A stretch of DNA of 64,000 nt from the NCBI RefSeq assembly GCF_019857225.1, contig NZ_JAFJSY010000033.1:1-64000 (forward strand), given 5' to 3'. The notes under the pieces are model-generated. The model worked only from the letters and a program-made list of their open reading frames with translations, was not told the DNA's origin and did not search any database. Shown piece after piece: positions 1 to 9,385 of the stretch. Origin of the DNA: Streptomyces plumbidurans. Its GTDB lineage: Bacteria > Actinomycetota > Actinomycetes > Streptomycetales > Streptomycetaceae. The translations under genes were made by a program, and so were the position numbers. Every line of letters begins with the position of its first letter. Position 1 is the first letter of the stretch.

Positions 1-1369
1 TGCCGAACTTCCTCACCGCCCTGACCCCGGGCTGCCTGGTCGTCACCCCCGGGGACCGCGCCGACCTGGTGGTGGGCTCGCTGGCCGCGCACAGCGCCGG
101 CACCCCGCCGATCGCCGGTGTGCTGCTCACCCTGAACGAGGTGCCGCCCGAGGAGATCCTCACCCTCGCCGCCCGGCTCGCGCCGGGCACGCCGGTGCTC
201 TCGGTGGCCGGCACCAGCTTTCCCACGGCCGCCGAACTCTTCTCCCTGGAGGGGAAGTTGAACGCGGCCACCCCGCGCAAGGCGGAGACCGCGCTCGGCC
301 TCTTCGAGCGCTACGCCGACACGGGCGAGCTGCTGAAAAGGGTCTCCGCGCCGAGCAGCGACCGGCTCACGCCGATGATGTTCGAGCACAAGCTGCTCGA
401 ACAGGCCCGCTCCGACAAGCGCCGGGTCGTCCTCCCGGAGGGCACCGAGGAGCGCGTCCTGCACGCGGCCGAGGTGCTGCTGCGCCGCGGCGTGTGCGAC
501 CTGACCCTGCTCGGGCCGGTCGAGCAGATCCGCAAGAAGGCCGCCGACCTCGGCATCGACCTGGGCGACTCGCAGCTGATCGACCCGGCCACCAGCGAGC
601 TGCGCGACTCCTTCGCCGAGCAGTACGCCCTGCTGCGCGCCCACAAGGGCGTCACCGTGGAGCTGGCGTACGACGTCGTCTCGGACGTCAACTACTTCGG
701 CACGCTGATGGTGCAGGAGGGCCTGGCCGACGGCATGGTGTCGGGCTCGGTCCACTCGACGGCGGCGACCATCCGGCCCGCCTTCGAGATCATCAAGACG
801 AAGCCGGACACCGCCATCGTCTCGTCCGTCTTCTTCATGTGCCTCGCCGACAAGGTCCTGGCCTACGGCGACTGCGCCGTGAACCCGGACCCGGACGCGC
901 GGCAGCTCGCCGACATCGCCATCCAGTCGGCCGCCACGGCCGCGCAGTTCGGCGTGGAGCCGCGGATCGCGATGCTGTCGTACTCCACGGGCACCTCCGG
1001 CACGGGCGCGGACGTGGACAAGGTGCGCGAGGCCACCGATCTGGTGCGCTCGCGGCGGCCCGACCTGAGGATCGAGGGGCCGATCCAGTACGACGCCGCC
1101 GTGGAGCCGAGTGTCGCGGCCACCAAGCTGCCGGACTCCGAAGTCGCCGGTCAGGCAAGCGTGTTGATCTTCCCCGACCTGAACACCGGCAACAACACCT
1201 ACAAGGCCGTGCAGCGTTCGGCCGGCGCGATCGCGGTCGGCCCGGTGCTGCAGGGCCTGCGCAAGCCGGTCAACGACCTCTCCCGGGGCGCCCTCGTCTC
1301 GGACATCGTCAACACCGTCGCCATCACGGCCATCCAGGCCCAGCACCCGAACGAGAAGGCAACCGCCCA

Positions 1370-1373
<4 letters not shown>
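1..1373 (+). CDS. pta: Phosphate acetyltransferase, 5'-truncated by window
   Basis: Phosphotransacetylase interconverts acetyl-CoA plus phosphate and acetyl-phosphate plus CoA in the cytosol. The frame is open from base 3, so the N-terminus lies outside the window; about 456 residues of a roughly 700-residue family are present. The visible N-terminal part is the end of the DRTGG-type regulatory region, and the catalytic PTA domain starts near the MMFEHKLLEQARSDKRR segment and includes a SYSTGTSGTG loop. The stop overlaps the ackA start (GTGA), so the two are translationally coupled in the classic pta-ackA acetate operon. Family assignment is firm; only the true start is unknown. Confidence 0.95.
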
Positions 1374-2575
<1,202 letters not shown>

Positions 2576-2590
2576 CGATATGCGGCTGCC

Positions 2591-2614
2591 CCGGGTGGGC
2601 AACTGAGCACCCGG
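2591..2614 (+). terminator. Hairpin after ackA
   Basis: Arms CCGGGTG (2591-2597) and CACCCGG (2608-2614) enclose a 10-nt loop, 15 bp after the ackA stop. There is no long T-run, which is usual for Streptomyces terminators. It separates pta-ackA from pyk. Confidence 0.45.
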
Positions 2615-2629
2615 CCGCCCATTTGTATC

Positions 2630-2673
2630 TTCCGCCAGACGGAATATTCCGCGGCGAAACAAACCGATAGGAT
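2630..2673 (+). promoter_or_regulatory. Putative pyk promoter with dyad
   Basis: A dyad TTCCG-N5-CGGAA at 2630-2644 precedes TAGGAT at 2668-2673, which matches the principal sigma -10 consensus. The pyk ATG starts 7 bp after this hexamer, so the transcript could be nearly leaderless. Alternatively AGGA at 2669-2672 is simply the ribosome binding site. The sequence alone does not decide. Confidence 0.35.
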
Positions 2674-2679
2674 CGCCCC

Positions 2680-4107
2680 ATGCGCCGTTCGAAAATCGTC
2701 TGTACTCTCGGCCCCGCGGTCGACTCCCACGAAATGCTGGTCTCGATGATCGAGGCCGGAATGAATGTGGCCAGGTTCAACTTCAGCCACGGCTCCCACG
2801 CCGAGCACCAGGGGCGGTACGACCGCGTCAGGGCCGCGTCCAAGGAGACCGGCCGGGCCATCGGCGTCCTCGCCGACCTGCAGGGCCCGAAGATCCGCCT
2901 CGAGACCTTCGCCGAGGGCCCGGTCGAGCTCGAGCGCGGTGACGAGTTCGTCATCACGACCGAGGACGTCCAGGGCGACAAGTCCGTCTGCGGTACGACG
3001 TACAAGGGCCTGCCCGGCGACGTCGACCGCGGCGACCAGATCCTGATCAACGACGGCAACGTCGAGCTGAAGGTCCTGGACGTCGAGGGCCCGCGGGTGA
3101 AGACGATCGTCATCGAGGGCGGCGTCGTCTCCGACCACAAGGGCATCAACCTGCCCGGCGCGGCCGTCAACGTGCCCGCGTTGTCCGAGAAGGACGTCGA
3201 GGACCTCCGCTTCGCGCTGCGCATGGGCTGCGACATGGTCGCGCTGTCCTTCGTGCGGGACGCCAAGGACGTCGACGACGTCCACAAGGTGATGGACGAG
3301 GAGGGCCGCCGGGTCCCCGTCATCGCCAAGGTGGAGAAGCCGCAGGCGGTGCAGAACATGGAGGGCGTCGTGATGGCCTTCGACGCCGTCATGGTGGCCC
3401 GTGGCGACCTGGCCGTGGAGTACCCGCTCGAGAAGGTCCCGATGGTGCAGAAGCGCCTCATCGAGCTGTGCCGCCGCAACGCCAAGCCGGTGATCGTGGC
3501 GACCCAGATGATGGAGTCGATGATCACCAACTCCCGTCCCACGCGCGCCGAGGCGTCCGACGTCGCCAACGCGATCCTGGACGGCGCCGACGCGGTCATG
3601 CTGTCCGCCGAGTCGAGCGTGGGCGCGTACCCGGTCGAGACCGTGAAGACGATGTCGAAGATCGTGACCGCGGCCGAGGAGGAGCTGCTCTCCAAGGGCC
3701 TGCAGCCGCTGGTGCCGGGCAAGAAGCCGCGCACGCAGGGCGGTTCGGTCGCCCGTGCCGCCTGCGAGATCGCCGACTTCCTCGGCGGCCGGGGCCTGGT
3801 GGCCTTCACGCAGTCCGGCGACACCGCCCGCCGGCTGTCGCGCTACCGCGCCCAGCAGCCGATCATCGCCTTCACCACCGACGAGAACACCCGCAACCAG
3901 CTCACCCTCAGCTGGGGCGTGGAGTCGCACGTGGTGCCGTTCGTGAACACCACGGACGAGATGGTCGACATGGTCGACCAGGAGATCGCCAAGATCAACC
4001 GCTTCAACCCCGGCGAGATCGTCATCATCACCGCCGGTTCACCCCCCGGCGTCCCCGGCACCACCAACATGCTCCGGGTGCACCACATCGGCGGCGGCAG
4101 CAACTGA
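2680..4107 (+). CDS. pyk: Pyruvate kinase
   Basis: Pyruvate kinase (475 aa) converts phosphoenolpyruvate and ADP to pyruvate and ATP, the last step of glycolysis. The protein starts MRRSKIVCTLGPA; other family signatures are RFNFSHG, the active-site segment VIAKVEKPQAV with the catalytic Lys, and the ARGDLAVE and ATQMMESM motifs. The C-terminal allosteric domain is complete. Streptomyces usually has two pyruvate kinases; position beside pta-ackA fits the copy called pyk2 in S. coelicolor. A strong terminator follows, and the next gene is convergent. Confidence 0.97.
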   Translation: MRRSKIVCTLGPAVDSHEMLVSMIEAGMNVARFNFSHGSHAEHQGRYDRVRAASKETGRAIGVLADLQGPKIRLETFAEGPVELERGDEFVITTEDVQGDKSVCGTTYKGLPGDVDRGDQILINDGNVELKVLDVEGPRVKTIVIEGGVVSDHKGINLPGAAVNVPALSEKDVEDLRFALRMGCDMVALSFVRDAKDVDDVHKVMDEEGRRVPVIAKVEKPQAVQNMEGVVMAFDAVMVARGDLAVEYPLEKVPMVQKRLIELCRRNAKPVIVATQMMESMITNSRPTRAEASDVANAILDGADAVMLSAESSVGAYPVETVKTMSKIVTAAEEELLSKGLQPLVPGKKPRTQGGSVARAACEIADFLGGRGLVAFTQSGDTARRLSRYRAQQPIIAFTTDENTRNQLTLSWGVESHVVPFVNTTDEMVDMVDQEIAKINRFNPGEIVIITAGSPPGVPGTTNMLRVHHIGGGSN

Positions 4108-4143
4108 CGTATCCGCACGGGGCCTTGAAGGCTCCTGTACGCC

Positions 4144-4180
4144 GCTGAGGGCGCCCCCTGCGACAGGGGGCGCCCTCAGC
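4144..4180. terminator. Bidirectional terminator between pyk and secreted protein gene
   Basis: A perfect 17-bp stem (4144-4160 with 4164-4180) and a 3-nt CGA loop lies between two convergent genes. The stem is very GC-rich and is probably used from both sides. Confidence 0.85.
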
Positions 4181-4216
4181 GCTTGTGCGGCTCCCGAACG
4201 GGCCTGTGCGTGGCGC

Positions 4217-5557
4217 TCAGCCGATTCCGTCGGTCGTGTACACGTGCATACCCGGCACGTGCAGGGTTCCGCCGAACTGCGCGGCCTGGACGACCTTCAC
4301 GTTGGTGAAGTAGATCAGCGGGATGTTCAGCGGCGGCGGGAAGCCGGGCGTGAACGTGATCGGGATGAGCCCGAACAGGTTCCCGGAGATGGACTCCGTG
4401 TACATCGTCGTGTCGCCGTCACGGATCGTGGACGTCGTGCCCGAGCCGGCCTGGACGTGGTACGTCTTGCCCTGCTGCTTGTCCTTGACCGTCTGGTGCA
4501 GGTCGCCGATGTCGGTGCCGCCGGAGACGACGTACTTGAGCACCTTCTTGGTGGTGCCGTTGGCCGTCCTCACCTTGACGACGCCCTGGTAGTCGGCGCC
4601 CTTCAGGGTCAGCGAGCTGGCGCTCAGGTACCAGGGGTCGTCCGCCACCGGCACCTTGTTGTCGACGCCGCCCTCGTCGTCCGTGGCGGTGGGGCAGTCC
4701 CCCGCGTCCGCGCTCGAACTCGGCGAGGGGTCGGCCGCCTTGGTGGCCGAATCGGCCGCCTTCTCGGCCGCCTTGGTGGCGTCGTCCACCGCCTTGGAGA
4801 CCTTGTCGGTCGTGTCCTTCACGGTGCCGTCGACCGTGTCGGTGACCTTCTTGGTCGTGTCCTTGACGGTGCCCGCGAGACCCTTGCCGGACGAGTCCGA
4901 GGACGCGCTCGCGCTCGGCGTGGCGGACGCGGACGGTGTCGCGCTCGCGCTCGGCGAGGAGCTGTCGCTGCCGCCGCCCAGCAGACCGCCGAGCGCGTCA
5001 CCGAGGCCGCCCAGCAGACCGCCTCCGCTGCTCGCGGACGCCGAGGGGCTCGACGAGGCGGTGGAACCGCTCGACGTGTCCTTGCTCGAACTGCCCGACG
5101 CGGACGGCGAAGGCGTCGCCTTGTCGCCCGAACCGGAGTCCGACGAGTCCGCCTTGTCCGAGCCGGAGGGGCTCTTCGAGGAATCCGAGGAGTCCTTCGA
5201 GGAGTCCGACGCGGACGGCGAGGGCGAGGCCTTGTCGTCCTTGCTCTTTGAGGCGGAGGGCGACGGCGAGGCCGAGGCGTCGTCGCCGAGGGCGGCGACA
5301 CAGTCCTTGTACTCGTCCGCCGTCAGGCTCTTCGCCGTCGGGGACGGCGTACCGCCACCCCCGGCCGCGAGGGCGAGCGAGGACGTGAAGCCCATGCCCA
5401 CGAGCACCGCGGTCGGCATCGCGGCCATGGCTATCGCCTTGCCCGCAGGCATGTGGAACCTGGTGAACAACGGCTTCTTGGGAGCCGCGTGGCGGGCCCT
5501 GGTTCTCTCACGGGACTCGTCCACATCAGCCCCGTGGATCACCTCGTCAGCCGGCAC
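4217..5557 (-). CDS. Ser-rich secreted or surface protein, unknown function
   Basis: This 446-residue protein has no function I recognise. After about 38 charged residues comes a hydrophobic stretch (AMAAMPTAVLVGMGFTSSLA) ending near LALAAGG, which looks like a long signal peptide or membrane anchor. A Ser/Pro/Ala/Asp/Lys low-complexity spacer follows, including a Gly/Leu patch GGGLLGGLGDALGGLLGGG. The last 140 residues form a globular, probably beta-rich domain. The start is a GTG with GGGAGG upstream, and the gene overlaps the end of the DUF6114 gene by 11 bp, implying coupling. Context suggests a cell-envelope role together with the two upstream genes. Confidence 0.75.
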   Translation of the reverse strand: MPADEVIHGADVDESRERTRARHAAPKKPLFTRFHMPAGKAIAMAAMPTAVLVGMGFTSSLALAAGGGGTPSPTAKSLTADEYKDCVAALGDDASASPSPSASKSKDDKASPSPSASDSSKDSSDSSKSPSGSDKADSSDSGSGDKATPSPSASGSSSKDTSSGSTASSSPSASASSGGGLLGGLGDALGGLLGGGSDSSSPSASATPSASATPSASASSDSSGKGLAGTVKDTTKKVTDTVDGTVKDTTDKVSKAVDDATKAAEKAADSATKAADPSPSSSADAGDCPTATDDEGGVDNKVPVADDPWYLSASSLTLKGADYQGVVKVRTANGTTKKVLKYVVSGGTDIGDLHQTVKDKQQGKTYHVQAGSGTTSTIRDGDTTMYTESISGNLFGLIPITFTPGFPPPLNIPLIYFTNVKVVQAAQFGGTLHVPGMHVYTTDGIG

Positions 5558-6104
5558 TGTGCCTCCCGTTCACCCCGTTGGCCGGGCTCGTTCCTGACAG
5601 ATCGTGCGGCTCGCCCACCACGGGCTTGAGGATGGTGGTGTCCGTGTCCATGGCCTGCGGAGCACCGCCCGTACCCGGCGTGTCCTCCCGCTCCTCCTCC
5701 ACGGGCGGCTCGCCCGGCGCCCAGGCCACGGCCATGGATCCGCCGATCAGCGAGAGCAGGAAGCCCAGGAGGAATCCACCGAGGTTGGACACGGGGATGG
5801 ACACCAGCCCCAGAAGGATCGCCGCGATACCCGCGAAGGTACGCACGTGCTTCTGGAACCAGAGGCTGAAGCCCAGGACGACCAGCAGCACCCCGATGAT
5901 CAGGGACCCGGCACCGGCGGTGGTGGCCATCGCCAGCGTCAGGTGCCCCACCTGGAGGTGGGCGTACGGGAAGTAGGCGATGGGGAGTCCGGCCAGCATG
6001 ACGAACAGGCCGGCCCAGAACGGCCGCGTGCCCCGCCAGGCGCGGAACTGCACCCTCCGGCGGCTGAACTGGCCGGCGGGCTCGGCAGGAGTCTCGGCGC
6101 TCAT
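5547..6104 (-). CDS. DUF6114-type membrane protein
   Basis: This 185-residue protein begins MSAETPAEPAG, with GGGAG about ten bases before the ATG; the frame extends further upstream without merit. Four hydrophobic segments are visible (around PFWAGLFVMLAGLPIAYF, MATTAGAGSLIIGVLLVVLG, GIAAILLGLVSIPVSNLGGF and LGFLLSLIGGSMAVAW), followed by an acidic cytosolic tail. It matches my memory of the Streptomyces family DUF6114, often placed beside DUF6230 genes. Function is unknown. It may anchor or export the neighbouring secreted proteins, but that is inference only. Confidence 0.75.
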   Translation of the reverse strand: MSAETPAEPAGQFSRRRVQFRAWRGTRPFWAGLFVMLAGLPIAYFPYAHLQVGHLTLAMATTAGAGSLIIGVLLVVLGFSLWFQKHVRTFAGIAAILLGLVSIPVSNLGGFLLGFLLSLIGGSMAVAWAPGEPPVEEEREDTPGTGGAPQAMDTDTTILKPVVGEPHDLSGTSPANGVNGRHSAG

Positions 6105-6191
6105 GGAATACAGCTCCCTGGTGCGGCTTTGCTGTGGTGATGGTGCTGTGGTGGTGGGTTGTAGTACGTGTGAAGACAGCCCTGGAAGGGT

Positions 6192-6226
6192 GACGGGCGG
6201 GGGCGCCATCGGCTCCCCCGCCCGTC
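6192..6226 (-). terminator. Intercistronic hairpin between DUF6230 and DUF6114 genes
   Basis: Arms GACGGGCGGGGG (6192-6203) and its complement (6215-6226) are perfect over 12 bp, with an extra inner GCC-ATC-GGC helix. It sits 10 bp after the DUF6230 stop and 88 bp before the next start. It may be a terminator or a partial one that lowers expression of the distal genes. Confidence 0.6.
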
Positions 6227-6235
6227 AACGAGCGC

Positions 6236-6868
6236 CTAGTAGCACTCGTGCGTACCCGTCTTCACGGACATCTTCAGCCCGCTGAGCTTGAAGGTTCCGG
6301 CGGTGGTCGCCCACGCCGTCTGCTTCACACCGCTCAGCGTGGCCGAGTCGGCCTGCTGCGCGAACCCGTTCGGGTTCGCGGCGTCACCGCTGTGAATGCC
6401 GGGACCCTTGCTGGCGTCCTTGGCGGCCACACCGATGTCGATGTTCTTGAACGTCGCGTCGGCGCTCAGGTCATCGAGGTCGATGTACAGGTTGTCGGCC
6501 TCGACGGGGGTGCTGCCACCGCCCGCCTTCAGCACGAGGCTGACGGTGCCGATCACCGGGATGTCCGGGGTGACCACGGACTGGCACAGGTCCTTGATCG
6601 ACGCGGACTTGAACGCCGAGACGGCGACCGGGTGGGCCGTCTTCTTGCCGTCGAGGGTGTACCCCGAGTCAACGGCGCCGTACTGCGAGAAGCCGGTGCC
6701 GGTCAGCTGGTCGGCCGTCACCTTGAACTGCTGGCCGGACACGCTGAATGACGCGGCGAGAGCGCCCTGCGCGAGGGCGACACCTATCGCGGCCGTAGCG
6801 GCGACGCTGGGCACCATGACCACAGCGAACCGCTTCCATCTGGTCCCGCCACGCACCTGGGACTCCAT
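6236..6868 (-). CDS. DUF6230-type secreted protein
   Basis: This 210-residue protein begins MESQVRGGTRWKRFAVVMVP and has a perfect AGGAGG box before its ATG. A twin-charged N-terminus and a hydrophobic core (VVMVPSVAATAAIGVALAQ) end at GALAASFSV, a plausible signal peptide. The mature part is rich in Ser/Thr/Val and has two cysteines, one four residues before... the C-terminal end region (THECY) and one in DLCQSVV, which could form a disulfide. It resembles the family DUF6230, sometimes labelled cholesterol esterase, but I see no GXSXG lipase motif and would not assign that activity. It is first in a three-gene minus-strand unit. Confidence 0.75.
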   Translation of the reverse strand: MESQVRGGTRWKRFAVVMVPSVAATAAIGVALAQGALAASFSVSGQQFKVTADQLTGTGFSQYGAVDSGYTLDGKKTAHPVAVSAFKSASIKDLCQSVVTPDIPVIGTVSLVLKAGGGSTPVEADNLYIDLDDLSADATFKNIDIGVAAKDASKGPGIHSGDAANPNGFAQQADSATLSGVKQTAWATTAGTFKLSGLKMSVKTGTHECY

Positions 6869-7245
6869 ATTTCCTCCTTCTCGGACGTACATCTCCTGGT
6901 CCCGACCGCCCCTTTGTCGGCGGCTCGGCCGGGCAGGGATGGGAGAAGTGCTACGTCCTCGGGAAGGAGAGCGCCTGTCTCGGAGGCGCGAACCGCGCAC
7001 CGATCACCGGCGATCACCCCCGAGCGACAACCACTGGTCGCGCCTGACACGCATCACGCACAACCTTGCTGGACAGGCTTCGCCGCCTGGACGAAGACCC
7101 CCCTGCCCAAGAGCCGGCGTCAGGGACGTCGGCTCTGCTCGGTGGGGACCCAGGATCTCCCGCGACCCAACCGGCTGTCGGGGTACGGGATAGGACCGAG
7201 CGTCGCCGATCGTGGTGCATTCTCGCCGCCCGCACAAGGGGCTTC

Positions 7246-7261
7246 GTTACTGGGTAGTAAC
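7246..7261. promoter_or_regulatory. Dyad GTTACT-N4-AGTAAC
   Basis: A perfect 6-bp inverted repeat with 4-bp spacer. It shares its TTACT/AGTAA half-sites with the dyad at 7377-7389. This spacing and symmetry are typical of TetR-type operators. It is about 380 bp upstream of the DUF6230 start. Confidence 0.5.
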
Positions 7262-7376
7262 GGCCGGATAACCGAAGGACGACCCACAGGTCTCGGCCGA
7301 CGACGGAGGGTGCTGCCGGGGGCGCAGACAAAACCATTGATCATTGGACAGAAACCGACAGATCAACGCTCGGAAC

Positions 7377-7389
7377 TTACTGGCAGTAA
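7377..7389. promoter_or_regulatory. Dyad TTACTG-G-CAGTAA
   Basis: A perfect 13-bp palindrome and second copy of the TTACT/AGTAA half-site pair. The repetition within 130 bp argues for a real protein-binding site. Confidence 0.5.
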
Positions 7390-7400
7390 CAGCGGCCGCG

Positions 7401-7419
7401 TTTACCAAGTTTTGGTAAA
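7401..7419. promoter_or_regulatory. Dyad TTTACCAA-N3-TTGGTAAA
   Basis: A perfect 8-bp inverted repeat with a 3-bp spacer, flanked further out by GCGGCCG and CGGCCGC arms. It could be an operator or an extended hairpin at the end of the thioredoxin-gene transcript. There is no T-run. Confidence 0.45.
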
Positions 7420-7513
7420 GCACGGCCGCACTGACGTTCCGTCGGCAAATCTTTCACTTGGGCATCACATGCCCCAGCGTTTAGCGACTGGTCAGAACCG
7501 GCCCCACGCCCTG

Positions 7514-8494
7514 CTAGAAGAGTGCGCGCGCGAGTGCCCTGCGTGACGACGCCACTCTCGGATCATCGGTCCCGACAACCTCAAAAAGCTCCAGCAGTCG
7601 CACCCGTACCGTGTCCCGCTCGTCACCCGCCGTGCGCCGGACCGTGTCGATGAGCCGCCCGAAGGCGTCCTCGACATGACCGCCGACGAGATCCAGATCG
7701 GCCGCGGCGATCTGCGCCTGGGCGTCGCCCGGCCGGTCCGCGGCGTCCCTGCGCACCTGCTGCGGGTCAAGACCCTGCACCCGCTGGAGCAACTCGGCCT
7801 GGGAGAGCCCGAGTTTGGCCTCGGGGTGGCCCGGGTCCTCGCTCAGCACGTTCTTGTACGCCTGCACCGCGCCGGCCAGGTCGCCCGAGTCCAGGGCTCG
7901 CACGGCCGCCTCGAGGAGCGCGTCGTACGGCCCGGCCGGAGCCGTCTCGGCCGCGGCGGGGCCGCCGCCCGGCTCGGCGTCCGGGTCGACCGTCAGGCCG
8001 GTCAGACCGAAGCGCTGCTCGGCCACCTGCACCAGCTGGTCCAGGGTCTGGCGGATCTGGGCCTCGCCGGCCGCCCCCTGGAAGAGCGGCAGCGCCTGCC
8101 CGGCGACGACCGCGAAGACCGCCGGGATGCCCTGGATCCCGAACTGCTGCATCAGCATCTGATTGGCGTCGACGTCGACCTTTGCGAGCAGGAAGCGGCC
8201 GTTGTACTCGACGGCGAGCCGTTCGAGCACGGGGCTCAACTGCTTGCAGGGCTCGCACCACTCGGCCCAGAAGTCGATGACGACGGGCACCTCGGTGGAC
8301 CGCTGCAGGACGTCGTTCTCGAATCCGGCCTCGTCTACGTCGATCACCAGGTCGGCCGGAGAGACGGCACCCGGGCCGCCGCCCTGCCGCGCGGCTTCGG
8401 CGCGCGCCTGCTCCGCCTTCGCCTTGGCCTCCTGGGCCGCCTTCACCGCGGCGAGGTCGACGACTCCGCTCATGGACATGTTCCGTGGCTGCAT
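7514..8494 (-). CDS. Thioredoxin-domain protein (YbbN/CnoX-like)
   Basis: This 326-residue protein has an Ala/Lys/Glu-rich N-terminus, a thioredoxin fold with the WCEPC active site (Cys80 and Cys83) and cis-Pro segment GIPAVF, then a C-terminal helical TPR-like region with FxxAL-type repeats. That layout matches tetratricopeptide thioredoxins of the YbbN/CnoX class, which act as cytosolic holdases or redox co-chaperones. Unlike E. coli YbbN, which has lost the motif, both redox cysteines remain, so disulfide exchange is plausible. The ATG has GGAGG ten bases upstream. The next gene is divergent, with a palindrome between them. Confidence 0.88.
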   Translation of the reverse strand: MQPRNMSMSGVVDLAAVKAAQEAKAKAEQARAEAARQGGGPGAVSPADLVIDVDEAGFENDVLQRSTEVPVVIDFWAEWCEPCKQLSPVLERLAVEYNGRFLLAKVDVDANQMLMQQFGIQGIPAVFAVVAGQALPLFQGAAGEAQIRQTLDQLVQVAEQRFGLTGLTVDPDAEPGGGPAAAETAPAGPYDALLEAAVRALDSGDLAGAVQAYKNVLSEDPGHPEAKLGLSQAELLQRVQGLDPQQVRRDAADRPGDAQAQIAAADLDLVGGHVEDAFGRLIDTVRRTAGDERDTVRVRLLELFEVVGTDDPRVASSRRALARALF

Positions 8495-8603
8495 GCGTCT
8501 ATCCTCCCCCGTCCGCCCGCGGTGTGTGAAAAGCCGTGTGAAAGCCGGTCGTACTGCGTTGTGTTCCGCGCCGGGTCCCCACCCCGCGCCACGCCAGTGG
8601 TTT

Positions 8604-8620
8604 CGCTACGAGTCGTAGCG
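8604..8620. promoter_or_regulatory. 17-bp palindrome in TetR/thioredoxin intergenic region
   Basis: CGCTACGA-G-TCGTAGCG is a perfect 8-1-8 palindrome. It lies 84 bp upstream of the TetR gene and 110 bp upstream of the divergent thioredoxin-domain gene, the usual position for a self-regulating TetR operator. Confidence 0.6.
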
Positions 8621-8703
8621 TAATGGCTTCGGGTGCCCGTCCGCGACCACCCCCCGGTGATCTCCCTCACGGCTTCACGAGAACGGCCGGTTATGGTCGA
8701 TGG

Positions 8704-9333
8704 ATGCAGAGCCGCACCCCCGCCACCCGTGCCTCGGGACGCCCGCGCAGCGTCGAGGCCGATGCCGCGATCCTCGCGGCCACGCGGGAGGCGCTGGTGG
8801 AGCTGGGCTGGTCGAAGCTCACCCTGGGAGACGTGGCGACGCGCGCCGGGGTTGCGAAGACGACCCTCTACCGTCGCTGGGCGGGCAAGAACGAGTTGGT
8901 GGTCGACGCGGTGGCGGAGCTCTTCGACGAGCTCGCCCTGCCCGACCGCGGCACCCTCGCCGCCGACATCGAGGGCGTGGTCCTGCAGTTCGCGGCGATC
9001 CTGGCCCGCCCGGAGGCCAGGAGCGGCCTGATGGCGGTGGTCGCCGAAGGGACCCGCGACGAGGCGCTGCGCGAACGTATCCGCGAGTCGATCGTCACCC
9101 GTCAGAAGCGGCTGGTCGTGGAGGGGCGGGCGCGCGCCCAGGCGCGCGGCGAACTGCCCCCGGAGAACGACCCCGTGGAGGCGGCCCGCACGGTCGACCT
9201 GATCTTCGACGTGGTGGCCGGCGCGGTGGTGCACCGCACCCTGGTGAGCGCGGAGCCGGCCGACGAGGAATGGGTGCGCGACTTCACGCGCGTACTGCTG
9301 CTGGGCCTGAAGGGGGCCTCCCAGGCCGGCTAG
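8704..9333 (+). CDS. TetR-family transcriptional regulator
   Basis: This 209-residue regulator has an N-terminal helix-turn-helix (residues about 25-65, including LTLGDVATRAGVAKTTLYRRW) and a C-terminal ligand domain resembling the TetR_C_33-like type with ILARPEARSGLMAVVAE. The ATG at 8704 is chosen because the protein then starts directly before the HTH; the frame is open 81 bp further up. A perfect palindrome lies upstream, suggesting autoregulation and possibly control of the divergent thioredoxin-domain gene. The ligand is unknown. Confidence 0.85.
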   Translation: MQSRTPATRASGRPRSVEADAAILAATREALVELGWSKLTLGDVATRAGVAKTTLYRRWAGKNELVVDAVAELFDELALPDRGTLAADIEGVVLQFAAILARPEARSGLMAVVAEGTRDEALRERIRESIVTRQKRLVVEGRARAQARGELPPENDPVEAARTVDLIFDVVAGAVVHRTLVSAEPADEEWVRDFTRVLLLGLKGASQAG

Positions 9334-9360
9334 GGGCCCCTCGGACTGTCAGAGGCCCCT
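9332..9360. terminator. Imperfect hairpin between convergent TetR and icmA
   Basis: AGGGGCC at 9332-9338 pairs with GGCCCCT at 9354-9360. The arms flank a 15-bp loop in the 52-bp gap between two convergent genes. The left arm starts inside the TetR stop codon. Confidence 0.4.
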
Positions 9361-9385
9361 GCGGCGGCTTCGGAACTCGACTGGT

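Larger units (their letters stand above)
6869..7513. other. 645-bp non-coding gap, regulatory-looking
   Basis: I see no credible gene here; short frames on either strand lack ribosome binding sites and typical codon bias. The part near 7240-7440 is less GC-rich than its surroundings and contains three compact dyads listed separately. The gap presumably holds the promoter of the DUF6230 operon and the end of the thioredoxin-gene transcript. Confidence 0.6.

Noticed and set aside
494..1369. N-terminal extension of the ackA frame
   Set aside because: It is the out-of-frame reading of pta and lacks homology; the coupled GTG at 1370 is the natural start.
6236..6868. Cholesterol esterase annotation of the DUF6230 protein
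   Set aside because: No GXSXG or other esterase motif is visible, so the enzymatic name is not supported.
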